From an alpha proteobacterium SCGC AAA536-G10 (lineage in GTDB: Bacteria; Pseudomonadota; Alphaproteobacteria; Puniceispirillales; Marisalimonadaceae), in assembly GCA_000384615.1 (NCBI GenBank), contig ARQU01000009.1, forward strand, positions 25,831 through 89,830: a stretch of DNA of 64,000 bases. The letters run 5' to 3'. The stretch's first letter is position 1. Each line of letters opens with the position of its first letter. A program made the position numbers and the translations under genes. Of this stretch, positions 51,779 through 60,371 are shown piece by piece. Under the pieces are notes generated by a model. It did not search any database, was not told the DNA's origin, and saw only the letters and a program-made list of their open reading frames with translations.

Positions 51779-52642
51779 TTACATTGGTTTATCACCTGCA
51801 AATGTAATTCTGTGCATCAATCTTCTTTGGCCATGATAATCATTAATTGGATTGTGCATTGTGCATCTATTATCCCATATTGCTACAGAACCAGGTTTCC
51901 ATTGAAATCTACATGTAAACTCAGATTTAATTTGGTGCTTGAATAAAAACTCTAGGATAGGTGTACTTTCTTCTTCAGTCATACCAACAAAGTTGGTTGT
52001 ATGGGCTTCATTTACATAAAGTGATTTTTTCTTAGTTTCTGGATGTGTTCTTACTACTGGATGAATTGCTTTTAATTCGTCACCTTTAAGGCCAACAGAA
52101 GCATGTTTCATAATATCAGATCTGGTTTTGGCAACTCTGGCCTTTCCTGATATATTTACCGCTTCTAATGTATCTAAAAATTTTTTCATGCCATCTGATA
52201 AACTTTCATAAGCAAGGTACTGATTTGACCACTCAGTATCTCCGCCGTATTTAGGTATTTCAATTCCGTACAACATTGTACCCATTGGAGGTTCTGCTTG
52301 ATATGTAGTATCACTATGCCAAATTCCTCCAAAATTATTTACATCTGTTTCTTTTTTTAATATTGGAGTAATTTCAGGAAAATCTTCTAAACTTTTTACA
52401 AATGGATACACAATTGGATTTCCAATTTTTTTTGCAAAAGCTTTCTGGGATTTAGGATCAAATTCTTGATCTCGGAAAAATATTACTTGATAGGTTAATA
52501 AAGCATCATATATCTCATTGACAACTTCTTCAGATAAGTCGTCTGAAAGATTTACATTTTCTATTTGAGCACCTAATGCTCCGGCAGTAGGAAAAACTTC
52601 AATATTTTGGAAATCTTTCTTTGTATTAAAATGTATATTCAT
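51779..52642 (-). CDS. TauD/TfdA-family Fe(II)/2-oxoglutarate dioxygenase
   Basis: Read from the ATG at 52642 (MNIHFNTKKDFQNIEV) the protein has 287 residues; the track start at 52678 adds twelve unlikely residues. An AAGGAG lies thirteen bases upstream of the ATG, a wide but usable spacing. Features are GALGAQIENVNLSDDL, IFFRDQEF, metal ligands in WHSDTTYQAEPPMGTML and the distal histidine and arginine in WDNRCTMHNPINDYHGQRRLMHRI, all diagnostic of TauD. It hydroxylates a sulfonate, phenoxyacid or carnitine-like substrate with 2-oxoglutarate and oxygen. It heads the TauD-cupin-isomerase operon. Taurine itself is not supported: no transporter is adjacent. Confidence 0.9.
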   Translation of the reverse strand: MNIHFNTKKDFQNIEVFPTAGALGAQIENVNLSDDLSEEVVNEIYDALLTYQVIFFRDQEFDPKSQKAFAKKIGNPIVYPFVKSLEDFPEITPILKKETDVNNFGGIWHSDTTYQAEPPMGTMLYGIEIPKYGGDTEWSNQYLAYESLSDGMKKFLDTLEAVNISGKARVAKTRSDIMKHASVGLKGDELKAIHPVVRTHPETKKKSLYVNEAHTTNFVGMTEEESTPILEFLFKHQIKSEFTCRFQWKPGSVAIWDNRCTMHNPINDYHGQRRLMHRITFAGDKPM

Positions 52643-52768
52643 ATTGTAAAACGATCTCCTTAAAATAGAGAAACTCAAAAGAAATTATTTGCACTAAAAA
52701 AATTTAACGGCAATAATTTAGATGATAAATTAAAATAAATTTATTTCAATTATTACAAAGTAATTTAA

Positions 52769-53812
52769 ATGAAAAAAATAATATCTCCACATCTTGAGGT
52801 TAGAGAGGACTGGTTAAGTCAACTAGTAGAAGAACCAATCTCACCTAATATGCCTATTATTGATCCACATCACCATCTTTGGAATGCAGGGTTTGGTAGA
52901 TATTATGTTGAAGAACTACTAGAAGATATACAGTCATCGGGTCATAATATTAGGGCAACTGTATACATTATGAGTTCGTCAAATACAATAATGTACTGCA
53001 AAGATGGTCCAGATGAATTCAAGCCCATAACTGAGATAGAATTTGCAACTAAGGAGGCTAAAAGAAGTGATCTTATTATCAATAATAAAGTTAAAATCAA
53101 CTCATCAATTGTTGGTTCACTAGATCTAACTTTTGGAAATAAGTTAGAACCTGTAATTGAAAAAGCATTAGATATTAGCGAAGGAAGACTTAAAGGGATA
53201 AGAATGCTTTTAGCTTCCCATGCAGATCCAAGAATAACGTCAGGTGCAGTGAAATCAGATCTCAATCTTATGCTACATCCAAATTTTATTGAAGGTGCAA
53301 GATGTCTTCAATCAGCTGGTTTGTCATTAGACTTTTGGATTTATCACACACAACTTAATGAAATGGAAAAAATAGCCAGAGCGCTTCCAGATTTAAACAT
53401 AATTTTAAATCATATTGGCGGTCCTATACACCTTGGGGAGTATGAAGGAAAGCAAGCCCTAACCCATAGAGAATGGAGATCAGCTATGATGAGATTATCT
53501 AGATTACCAAATGTCAATGTAAAATTAGGTGGTTTGGGAATGGCTGTAAATGGTGCCAAATTTCATTTGAATTCTAAGCCTCCACACTCAAAAGATTTAT
53601 CAGAAATTTGGAAACCATGGATTTATGAAACAATTAATATGTTTGGATTTGAAAGATGTATGTATGAAAGCAACTTTCCTGTTGATAAAGGGTCTTGTAG
53701 TTATGGATCTTTATGGAATGCGTTTAAAATAATTTCTGAAGACATGTCAGAAGAAGAAAAAAGTAAATTATTTTATGAAAATGCTTCCAGAATATATAAA
53801 ATAAAATTATGA
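52769..53812 (+). CDS. Amidohydrolase family (COG3618) lactonase-like protein
   Basis: A 347-residue metal-dependent TIM-barrel hydrolase of the COG3618 group. The N-terminal MPIIDPHHHLWN has the HxH, LNHIGGPIHLGEYEG the next histidine region, and YESNFPVDKGSCSYG the catalytic aspartate near the end. This group includes L-fuconolactone and L-rhamnono-lactone hydrolases and 4-sulfomuconolactonase. A member lies in the Campylobacter fucose locus. Considering the UxaA, SDR and FAH genes at 32886-36047, an aldonolactonase role fits, but this gene is 17 kb away and followed by a luciferase-like monooxygenase four bases downstream of its stop. It diverges from the TauD operon. Confidence 0.83.
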   Translation: MKKIISPHLEVREDWLSQLVEEPISPNMPIIDPHHHLWNAGFGRYYVEELLEDIQSSGHNIRATVYIMSSSNTIMYCKDGPDEFKPITEIEFATKEAKRSDLIINNKVKINSSIVGSLDLTFGNKLEPVIEKALDISEGRLKGIRMLLASHADPRITSGAVKSDLNLMLHPNFIEGARCLQSAGLSLDFWIYHTQLNEMEKIARALPDLNIILNHIGGPIHLGEYEGKQALTHREWRSAMMRLSRLPNVNVKLGGLGMAVNGAKFHLNSKPPHSKDLSEIWKPWIYETINMFGFERCMYESNFPVDKGSCSYGSLWNAFKIISEDMSEEEKSKLFYENASRIYKIKL

Positions 53813-53836
53813 TTATTGTATATTGGGGTTAATCAA

Positions 53837-54874
53837 ATGCTAGTATCTATTCTAGAACAATCTGTTTCAGTAGAAGGAAAGCCGCAGACACACACTATTC
53901 AAGATAGTATCAATCTCGCCATAAAAGCAGAACAACTCGGTTATAAAAGATTTTGGGTGTCAGAGCATCACAATCATCCAACGATAATAGGAAGTGCCCC
54001 CGAAGTATTAATGGCTGCTATTGCAACTCAAACGAAAAAAATTCGAATTGGAAGTGCTGGTATTATGTTGCCTCATTATGCTCCATTTAAAGTTGCAGAA
54101 CAATTTAGAGTTTTAGAAGCTATAGCGCCTGGCAGAATAGACTTAGGACTTGGTAGAGCTCCAGGTTCCGATGGTAGAACTGCTCTAGCTTTAAATCCAA
54201 ATAGCAGAGAAGATAGCGAACAATTTCCTGGTAACGTTAGAGATTTAATGGCTTGGGTATCTAATGAAAAATTATTAGAAGGACATCCGTTTAGACATTT
54301 AGTTGCTCAACCTGAATCTAAAACCCATCCAGAAATTTGGATGTTAGGAACTTCAAACTATGGAGCCCAACTTGCTGCATACCTTGGAATTCCATACTGT
54401 TTTGCCCATTTCATAACTGATGGCCAAGGAATGAAGAATGCTATCGATCTGTATAAATCAGAATTTCGTCCAAGCAAAAATTTTAATAAACCAATTGTTA
54501 ATGTTTGTCTCTGGGCTTTAACTGCTAAAACAGAAGAAGAAGCGAAATATCTTTTTGCTTCCAGAGCAGCGTGGAAAATTGGTAGAAACTATGGTCACCT
54601 TGGACCAATAACTGATCCAGACAATGCATTAAATATAATTAACGAAAATAATTGGCAAGAACAGTATGATTTTATGTTTAAAAACTCAATTGTTGGCGAA
54701 ACTAGCAATACCAAAGAGAAAATCAAAAATTTAGTAAAAACCAATAATGTAGATGAGATTGCGATTTTGACTTGGTGTCATGACGAAAAAGCAAGAACTC
54801 GATCATATGAATTATTCGCAGACCAATTTAAATTAAAGGCAAAAAATCTCTTCAAAAAACTTGTTAATAATTGA
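53837..54874 (+). CDS. Luciferase-like (LLM) flavin-dependent monooxygenase
   Basis: From the ATG at 53837 (MLVSILEQSVSVEGKPQ, preceded by GGGG) the protein has 345 residues; the track TTG at 53816 adds seven. It is a bacterial luciferase-fold TIM barrel: RFWVSEHHNHPTIIGSAPEVLMAA, IRIGSAGIMLPHYAPFKVAEQFRVLEAIAPGRIDLGLGRAPG, and WMLGTSNYGAQLAAYLG. These are hallmarks of the MsnO8/YhbW-like LLM group that uses reduced FMN and oxygen. Substrate is unknown. It is in one unit with the COG3618 amidohydrolase. Length is normal. Confidence 0.9.
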   Translation: MLVSILEQSVSVEGKPQTHTIQDSINLAIKAEQLGYKRFWVSEHHNHPTIIGSAPEVLMAAIATQTKKIRIGSAGIMLPHYAPFKVAEQFRVLEAIAPGRIDLGLGRAPGSDGRTALALNPNSREDSEQFPGNVRDLMAWVSNEKLLEGHPFRHLVAQPESKTHPEIWMLGTSNYGAQLAAYLGIPYCFAHFITDGQGMKNAIDLYKSEFRPSKNFNKPIVNVCLWALTAKTEEEAKYLFASRAAWKIGRNYGHLGPITDPDNALNIINENNWQEQYDFMFKNSIVGETSNTKEKIKNLVKTNNVDEIAILTWCHDEKARTRSYELFADQFKLKAKNLFKKLVNN

Positions 54875-54922
54875 AAATCAAATATAAATAGCCATATCCT
54901 TCATACTATTAAGGAGTTATCT

Positions 54923-55528
54923 TTGTTATTTATTAATAACATCACATATTGGTTTAAGTCATTTATTACTCTTTTTATCATATTATTATTTACTGGATGT
55001 TCTCAAACTGACATGAAAGAATTTCAAAATAACACTCCCAAGCTTGATTTGTTTTCCTTTTTTGAAGGAGATACAATTGCATATGGAATATTTGAAGACA
55101 GATTTGGTAACCTAAAGAGACAATTTCGAGTAAATATTAATGGAAAGATTGACAATCAAATTCTTACATTAGACGAAGATTTTTTATACGATGACGGCGA
55201 GCAAGCTAAACGAATATGGAAAATTGAAAAGAAAATAGATAATAATCAACATGTTACGTATGAAGGGCAAGCTGATGATGTTGATGGTAAAGCTTCAGGT
55301 TCTATTTCAGGTAATGCTCTTAATTGGTCATATGATATTTACTTGAACATTAAGGGAAGTGATATAAAAGTTCATTTTAATGATTGGATTTATAAACAAA
55401 GTGAAGATTTAGCTATTAATAGAGCTTATGTTAGTAAGTTTGGAATTAATATTGGTTCTGTAACTTTAGTATTTCTAAGGGGGAATACTGCAAATAAAAT
55501 TGGTCCTCTGAATTTGAAGAATTGGTAA
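54923..55528 (+). CDS. DUF3833 family lipoprotein
   Basis: A 201-residue protein starting at a TTG after AAGGAG. A hydrophobic segment (FITLFIILLFTG) ends with a cysteine in FTGCSQTD, a lipobox. The mature part has LFSFFEGDTIAYGIFEDRFGNLKRQFRVNI, LTLDEDFLYDDGEQAKRIW and DDVDGKASGSISGNALNWSY, which match DUF3833, a calycin-like beta-barrel family of unknown function. The next genes encode a chalcone-isomerase-like exported protein and a YciB-like membrane protein, and DUF3833 with chalcone-isomerase-like genes is a recurring pair in Proteobacteria. A role in envelope lipid handling is a guess. Confidence 0.82.
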   Translation: MLFINNITYWFKSFITLFIILLFTGCSQTDMKEFQNNTPKLDLFSFFEGDTIAYGIFEDRFGNLKRQFRVNINGKIDNQILTLDEDFLYDDGEQAKRIWKIEKKIDNNQHVTYEGQADDVDGKASGSISGNALNWSYDIYLNIKGSDIKVHFNDWIYKQSEDLAINRAYVSKFGINIGSVTLVFLRGNTANKIGPLNLKNW

Positions 55529-55534
55529 AATATC

Positions 55535-56086
55535 GTGTTATTAAATTTTCCAATCTTTCTTTTAATTATTTTTAACTTTGTATCTTTTGGATTTGCTCAA
55601 GAAACCAATAAAGTTTTATCTGATACAAATACAAAAAATCTAATCGCTAAAGTAATGCCCAAATACAAAGTTGTCGGAACAGCAAACTACAGTTACTTAT
55701 TTTGGGATGTTTACGATGCAATTTTAATAACTGAAACCGGGCAATTTAATAATGAAGAATTTATTCTAATTTTGAAATACAATAAAGTGATTACAAAAGA
55801 TAGGTTAGTAAAAGAAACAATTAATGAATTTAAAAAACAAGAAAACTTAACTCAGAAAAAATTAAACAGATTGAAAGTTTTATTTAATAAAACTTATAAG
55901 AAGACAAAAGTTGGGAGTATTTTTGTTGGAATAAAAACAAAAAATTCAGCAGAACTTTTTTTTGAAGGTAAAAAAGTACTAACCTCTAAAGATATTAAAT
56001 TTATTAATAGTTTTTTTAATATATGGCTTAGAGAAGATAGTCAAAATCCAAATTTTACTAAATCGCTTTTAGGTAAAAATAATTAG
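55535..56086 (+). CDS. Chalcone isomerase-like exported protein
   Basis: A 183-residue protein beginning at GTG with a signal peptide (LNFPIFLLIIFNFVSFGFAQE). The mature part fits the bacterial chalcone-isomerase-like domain: YKVVGTANYSYLFWDVYDAILIT, FILILKYNKVITKDRLVKETINEF, KTKVGSIFVGIKTKNSAELFFEG and FINSFFNIWLRED. Bacterial members lack flavonoid pathways and probably bind fatty acids or other lipids in the periplasm. It follows the DUF3833 lipoprotein by six bases and precedes a YciB-like protein by 12, so the three are co-transcribed. Confidence 0.83.
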   Translation: MLLNFPIFLLIIFNFVSFGFAQETNKVLSDTNTKNLIAKVMPKYKVVGTANYSYLFWDVYDAILITETGQFNNEEFILILKYNKVITKDRLVKETINEFKKQENLTQKKLNRLKVLFNKTYKKTKVGSIFVGIKTKNSAELFFEGKKVLTSKDIKFINSFFNIWLREDSQNPNFTKSLLGKNN

Positions 56087-56098
56087 GGAAAGCATCAA

Positions 56099-56638
56099 AT
56101 GCGTTTAAGTGCGTTTTTTTTTGAAATTGTCCCACTAACAGGTTTTTTCATAAGCACACAATATTTTAACTTAATTATAGCTGCTTTAATCTCATTAGTT
56201 TTAAGCTTAATTGTAATGTTTACATTTTTTATTTTGGAAAAAAGAATTTCTAAATTCCAAATTTTTGGAATTTCTATGTCAGCTCTTTTTACCTTATTTG
56301 CATATTTATTTAATGACGAACAATTCATAAAAATCAAACCTACAATTTTTAATGGATTTTTCAGTGCGGTTTTACTAATAGGAATTCTGAACAAGAAAGC
56401 AATGATGAAACAATTTTTTGGATCCCAATTTTTTCTAAATGACGATACCTGGTATAAATTAAGTTTAAGGTGGGGATTGTTTTTTTTATTTCTTACATTT
56501 GTAAATGAATTAGCATGGAGAAATCTAGAAACTGAAGACTGGGTTTTTATCAAAGTTTTTATATTAAGCCCTCTAGTTGGTTTATTTATGCTTGCTCAGT
56601 TACCTCTTACTTTAAGAGGAAGAATTAAAATTAAATAA
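56099..56638 (+). CDS. yciB: Septation protein A / YciB family membrane protein
   Basis: A 179-residue membrane protein with about five transmembrane segments. MRLSAFFFEIVPLTGFFIS, FDxQ-like KPTIFNGFFSAVLLIGIL, MMKQFFGSQFFLNDDTWYKLSLRWGLFFLFLTFVNELAWRN and the final FILSPLVGLFMLAQLPL match YciB (IspZ), an inner-membrane protein linked to cell-envelope synthesis and division. The N-terminal KLLLDFGP motif of typical members is altered (FFFEIVPLTGFF). It overlaps none of its neighbours and ends the DUF3833/CHI-like operon. The large minus-strand ORF 56095-56553 is its shadow. Confidence 0.85.
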   Translation: MRLSAFFFEIVPLTGFFISTQYFNLIIAALISLVLSLIVMFTFFILEKRISKFQIFGISMSALFTLFAYLFNDEQFIKIKPTIFNGFFSAVLLIGILNKKAMMKQFFGSQFFLNDDTWYKLSLRWGLFFLFLTFVNELAWRNLETEDWVFIKVFILSPLVGLFMLAQLPLTLRGRIKIK

Positions 56639-56691
56639 TTTATAAAAATAAAAATATATTACATTATCCAATTAAATAAATGGGGGATCTA

Positions 56692-57846
56692 ATGAGTATT
56701 AAAATCAAAGATATAATTGTTCATGTAATCAAATCTGGATTGGATATCCCCTTCGCTTTTTCACAAGGTTGGGTTACAAAAAGATCTGCTACACTTGTAG
56801 AGATTAAAACTGATGATGGGCTTACAGGTTGGGGAGAAGCTTTTTGTCAAGGATTAGAACCTCCTGAAATTTCGGCTGCTGTTATCGAAACTGCTCTAAA
56901 ACCATTACTTTTAAACGAATCTCCATTGGATATAGAGGTTCTTTGGCACAAAATGTATAATGCTACTAGAGACTTTGGAAGAAAAGGGTCAGTAATCTCT
57001 GGGATAAGCGCTATTGATATTGCATTGTGGGATATTTTAGGAAAATTTCTTAATCAGCCTATTCACCAATTATTGGGAGGTGCATTTAGAAAAAAAATTA
57101 AACCTTATGCTACTGGTTTTTATCGAATTAAAGGTCAAGGAGAAGCAAAAAGATTAGCAGAAGAAGCTATATCACATTTTGAAAATAAATTTGATCATAT
57201 GAAGGTTAAACTTGGATTTGGTCTTCAAGATGATATTAAGTGTATGGAAGCTATATATGATGTATTGGAAAATAAAAATGTAACATTAATGATTGATACC
57301 AATCATGCTTATGGAAGATCAGAAGCACTCACTTTAGGAGAAGCCCTTAAAGATTATAATTTACGGTGGTATGAGGAACCAGTAACTCCTGAGGATATTC
57401 AGGGTTATACAGAGTTAAGATCAAAACTTAACATACCTATTGCAGGTGGTGAAAATGAACATACTTTGTACGGATTTAGGACACTATTTGAGGCTAAAGC
57501 TGTTGATATTGCTCAACCAGACATTGGATCCTGTGGCGGTATTTCAGGAGTAAGGCACATTATTAATTTAGCTCAAAGTTTTGGTGTAGAAGTAAACCCA
57601 CATGTATGGGGCTCTGCAGTTGCTCAGGCTGCGTCAATCCAAGTTATTGCTTCTATTCCAACTACGCATCATTCAATTTATGCTCGATCTCCAATATTAG
57701 AATATGACCAATCAAGTCATCCTTTCAGAAGAGAGTTATTAGAAAATCCTCTTGAGTTAGACAATGGTATGGTCAATGTTTCATCAAAACCTGGTTTAGG
57801 TATTAAGATAAATATAGACACAGTTAACAAATATAAATGTAATTAA
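56692..57846 (+). CDS. Mandelate racemase/muconate lactonizing enzyme family sugar-acid dehydratase
   Basis: The track starts at 56680, but the ATG at 56692 (MSIKIKDIIVHVIKSG) follows GGGGGAT and is preferred; 384 residues. It is an enolase-superfamily enzyme: capping domain to about residue 125, then barrel with the KxK motif in DHMKVKLGFG, metal ligands D in LMIDTNHAYG, E in RWYEEPVTPED, E in IAGGENEHTLYGF, and the general base histidine in NPHVWGSAVAQA. Such a set acts on aldonates, commonly D-galactonate, D-mannonate, L-fuconate or galactarate, eliminating water to give 2-keto-3-deoxy acids. It is followed 15 bases later by an alpha/beta hydrolase. The exact aldonate is not predictable by eye. 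Confidence 0.87.
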   Translation: MSIKIKDIIVHVIKSGLDIPFAFSQGWVTKRSATLVEIKTDDGLTGWGEAFCQGLEPPEISAAVIETALKPLLLNESPLDIEVLWHKMYNATRDFGRKGSVISGISAIDIALWDILGKFLNQPIHQLLGGAFRKKIKPYATGFYRIKGQGEAKRLAEEAISHFENKFDHMKVKLGFGLQDDIKCMEAIYDVLENKNVTLMIDTNHAYGRSEALTLGEALKDYNLRWYEEPVTPEDIQGYTELRSKLNIPIAGGENEHTLYGFRTLFEAKAVDIAQPDIGSCGGISGVRHIINLAQSFGVEVNPHVWGSAVAQAASIQVIASIPTTHHSIYARSPILEYDQSSHPFRRELLENPLELDNGMVNVSSKPGLGIKINIDTVNKYKCN

Positions 57847-57861
57847 TTTAGATATTATAAA

Positions 57862-58965
57862 ATGATTGAATTAATAGATCCAATAATTAGTAGTAACAAG
57901 ATAGATATTTCAACGGGTCTTAATGTTCACTATCTAGAAGCTTCTAAGAACAATAATAATCAGTCCATTGCTCTTTTACTTCATGGCTTTCCTGAGTTAA
58001 GTTTTAGTTGGCGAAAAATAATACCAATTTTAGCAAATGAAGGCTTTAGAGTAATAGCGCCTGATATGAGAGGGTATGGCCTCACATCTGGAGGTACTAA
58101 AAAATATGATTCAAACATATCCGAATACAGATTATTAAACCTGACTACAGATATACTTAGTTTGATCAGTGCACTTAAAATCAATAAAGTTGATTTATTA
58201 GTAGGACATGATGCTGGATCATCAGTCGCAGGAACGTCAGCTTTGATTAGACCTGACATATTCAAGTCAGTTGTAATGATGAGTGCTCCATTTACTGGCG
58301 CACCAAATATAGATAGTAATTTATCATATCAAGATCCAATACATAAAGACTTAGAAGAATTAAATCCTCCAAGAAAACACTATCAATGGTATTACTCTAC
58401 CCGTGAGGCTAATAAAGACATGCATCTGGATAGAGAAGGACTTCATAAGTTCCTAAGAGCTTACTATCATATGAAAAGTGCTGACTGGAAAGAAAACAAT
58501 CCATATGAATTAGGTTCATGGACAGCCATAAATTTGGCTAAAATGCCTGAATACTACATTATGAAGTTAGATCAGACAATGGTCGAAGCAGTTATGTCTC
58601 AATATCCAAAAGATAACTGTTACGAAAATTGGTTAAATGACAAAGAATTGGAGATATATTCCAATAGTTTTCATTCCAATTCGTTTCAACCAGCTCTTAA
58701 TTGGTATAGGTGCATGACATCACCTAATCTAAATAGTGATTTGAAAGTTTTTTCAAATAAAAAAATTGAAGTCCCTTCATGTTTTATTGCTGGAGAAAAA
58801 GACTGGGGAACATTTCAAAAACCAGGTGCTTTAGATATAATGGAAAATATATTATGTACTAATTATTATGGTAGACATATTCTTGAAAATGCAGGACATT
58901 GGGTGCAACAAGAAAACCCTAATGATGTAGCTGAAACATTATTAAACTTTTACAAAAATAAGTAA
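57862..58965 (+). CDS. Alpha/beta hydrolase, epoxide hydrolase/dehalogenase-like
   Basis: A 367-residue alpha/beta hydrolase. The oxyanion-hole motif HGFPELSFSWRKI, nucleophile elbow VGHDAGSSVAG with aspartate as nucleophile, and final catalytic histidine in LENAGHWVQQENP are visible; APDMRGYG lies between. Aspartate at the elbow puts it among epoxide hydrolases and fluoroacetate/haloalkane dehalogenases instead of esterases. A long lid segment (about residues 150-260) contains tyrosines (HYQWYYSTRE). It starts 15 bases after the enolase-superfamily gene and 15 before an EamA exporter. Substrate is unknown; the larger than usual length reflects the lid. Confidence 0.87.
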   Translation: MIELIDPIISSNKIDISTGLNVHYLEASKNNNNQSIALLLHGFPELSFSWRKIIPILANEGFRVIAPDMRGYGLTSGGTKKYDSNISEYRLLNLTTDILSLISALKINKVDLLVGHDAGSSVAGTSALIRPDIFKSVVMMSAPFTGAPNIDSNLSYQDPIHKDLEELNPPRKHYQWYYSTREANKDMHLDREGLHKFLRAYYHMKSADWKENNPYELGSWTAINLAKMPEYYIMKLDQTMVEAVMSQYPKDNCYENWLNDKELEIYSNSFHSNSFQPALNWYRCMTSPNLNSDLKVFSNKKIEVPSCFIAGEKDWGTFQKPGALDIMENILCTNYYGRHILENAGHWVQQENPNDVAETLLNFYKNK

Positions 58966-58980
58966 TTTTTAGGAAGAAAT

Positions 58981-59871
58981 TTGACATTCTCAATATCTGG
59001 AAATCTTTTCAAGGGTATCGGAATTGCAAGTATAGGTGCTTTAATTTTATCACCTGATACCCTTTTCATGAGATGGTCTGAAATGGATGTTTGGTCTATG
59101 TTAACATGGAGGGGAATTGAGATGGGTGTCATCTTAGTTTTTTTTTCAAGTTGTTTTAAAATTTATAGACAAAACTTCAAGTATGTCTATTCGAATGTCG
59201 GTCTGGGCATCATATGTAGTCAGATCGTAAGCTCTTTTTTCTTTACATATGGTGTAGCCGAAACATCAGTTTCTCTGATACTATTTTGTTTAGCAACCTC
59301 TCCTATTTTTGCTTCTATTTTTTCAATATTTATTCTTGGTGAAAAAACAACTAATTCAACATGGATTACAGCTTTTTTTGCTTTAATAGGGGTAGGAATT
59401 TCTGTTGCCAACGGTGATGATGTTTTGAATGCCCCGCAAGGTAGCGTTTTAGTAGGTTCTATATGCGGGGTAGGAGCATCAGCAACATTAGGTTTAAGCT
59501 TAGTTCTACTTAGGTATAAGCCCAAAATTCCTGCCATGACAGTTACAGGCATAAGTGCTTTGGGTAATGGTTTTATTGGCTTACTAATAGTATCACCCGG
59601 ATTGCTTTTCCAAGGAGATATATTATCAATTTCATTATCTGGATTAATTATACTACCAATATCATTTGCTTGCTTGACTTTTGCAACACGTTACACACAA
59701 GCTTCAAATATTGGCCTTTTAATGTTGTTAGAAACTGCTCTAGGGCCATTTTGGGTTTGGTTAGGAACAAATGAAACGCCAAATATCTTTATGATTTTTG
59801 GAGGAGTTATCGTAATTTTAAGTCTTGCTTGGTATATTTTAGTTGACCAAATTAATATATCCAAAAATTAA
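58981..59871 (+). CDS. EamA/DMT-superfamily transporter
   Basis: A 296-residue membrane protein with ten hydrophobic segments in two EamA repeats: the first contains WRGIEMGVILVFFSSCF and ILFCLATSPIFASIFSIFILGE, the second LTFATRYTQASNIGLLMLLETALGPFWVWLG. The WITAFFALIGVGISV segment is typical of EamA. Members export metabolites such as amino acids or sugars. The start is TTG after AGGAAG-like sequence (TTTAGGAAGAAATTTG). It is the third gene of a transcript with the enolase-superfamily dehydratase and alpha/beta hydrolase. Its 3' end converges with the HIT gene. Confidence 0.88.
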   Translation: MTFSISGNLFKGIGIASIGALILSPDTLFMRWSEMDVWSMLTWRGIEMGVILVFFSSCFKIYRQNFKYVYSNVGLGIICSQIVSSFFFTYGVAETSVSLILFCLATSPIFASIFSIFILGEKTTNSTWITAFFALIGVGISVANGDDVLNAPQGSVLVGSICGVGASATLGLSLVLLRYKPKIPAMTVTGISALGNGFIGLLIVSPGLLFQGDILSISLSGLIILPISFACLTFATRYTQASNIGLLMLLETALGPFWVWLGTNETPNIFMIFGGVIVILSLAWYILVDQINISKN

Positions 59872-59886
59872 TTATCATTAATAAAT

Positions 59887-60288
59887 TTATTCTAAAAATT
59901 TTGTAATTAATTTTGACCTTTTCTGTTTTATTTCTTGATCAAGGTTAGTAGTTAATTCCCAACCCCAAACAGGTCCAGGCCAGGCAGCGTCATTTCTTTT
60001 TCTTAAAACAATATGTAAATGTAATTGTGAGACAACATTACCCAACATTCCAATATTTACTTTGTCATATTTTTCTGAAGATTTGATGAACTTTCCTAAA
60101 TCAATAGCAAAATTCATCAAGTAATTCCTTTCATGGATATTTAAATCACTTAATTCAGTTAAATTAGGTTTGTTAGGTATCAAAACAATCCAAAAAAATT
60201 GTCTAGCATTCATAAGTCTTACCTGAAAACTTTCTAATTCTTTTACAAGTATTGTGTCACTTTCTAATCTTTTATCTAATTTAAACAC
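59887..60288 (-). CDS. HIT-domain protein
   Basis: A 133-residue HIT-superfamily protein. The core is VVSQLHLHIVLRKRNDAAWPGPVWG, where the first of the three histidines of HxHxH is replaced by glutamine, as in a recognised subgroup that shares the DAAWPGPVWG tail. FFWIVLIPNKPNLTELSDL forms the N-terminal strand. HIT proteins hydrolyse or transfer nucleotidyl groups; the retained second and third histidines include the probable nucleophile, so activity is possible. Substrate is unknown. It is monocistronic, divergent from the M20 hydrolase and convergent with the EamA gene. Confidence 0.88.
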   Translation of the reverse strand: MFKLDKRLESDTILVKELESFQVRLMNARQFFWIVLIPNKPNLTELSDLNIHERNYLMNFAIDLGKFIKSSEKYDKVNIGMLGNVVSQLHLHIVLRKRNDAAWPGPVWGWELTTNLDQEIKQKRSKLITKFLE

Positions 60289-60371
60289 TTCAAATTCCTA
60301 TTGATTTAATCTAATTTTACATTGTCATAACTTTCAAGCTAGTTAACAGTTATAATATAGAGGATATTCTA

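Noticed and set aside
56095-56553. Minus-strand 152-residue ORF, Lys/Asn-rich
   Set aside because: It mirrors the yciB-like gene, whose plus-strand product has clear family motifs and membrane segments.
59864-59914. Inverted repeat AAAATTAATTA / TAATTAATTTT with a 29-base loop at the end of the EamA and HIT genes
   Set aside because: AT-only arms and a long loop; likely chance in AT-rich convergent ends, so not listed as a terminator.
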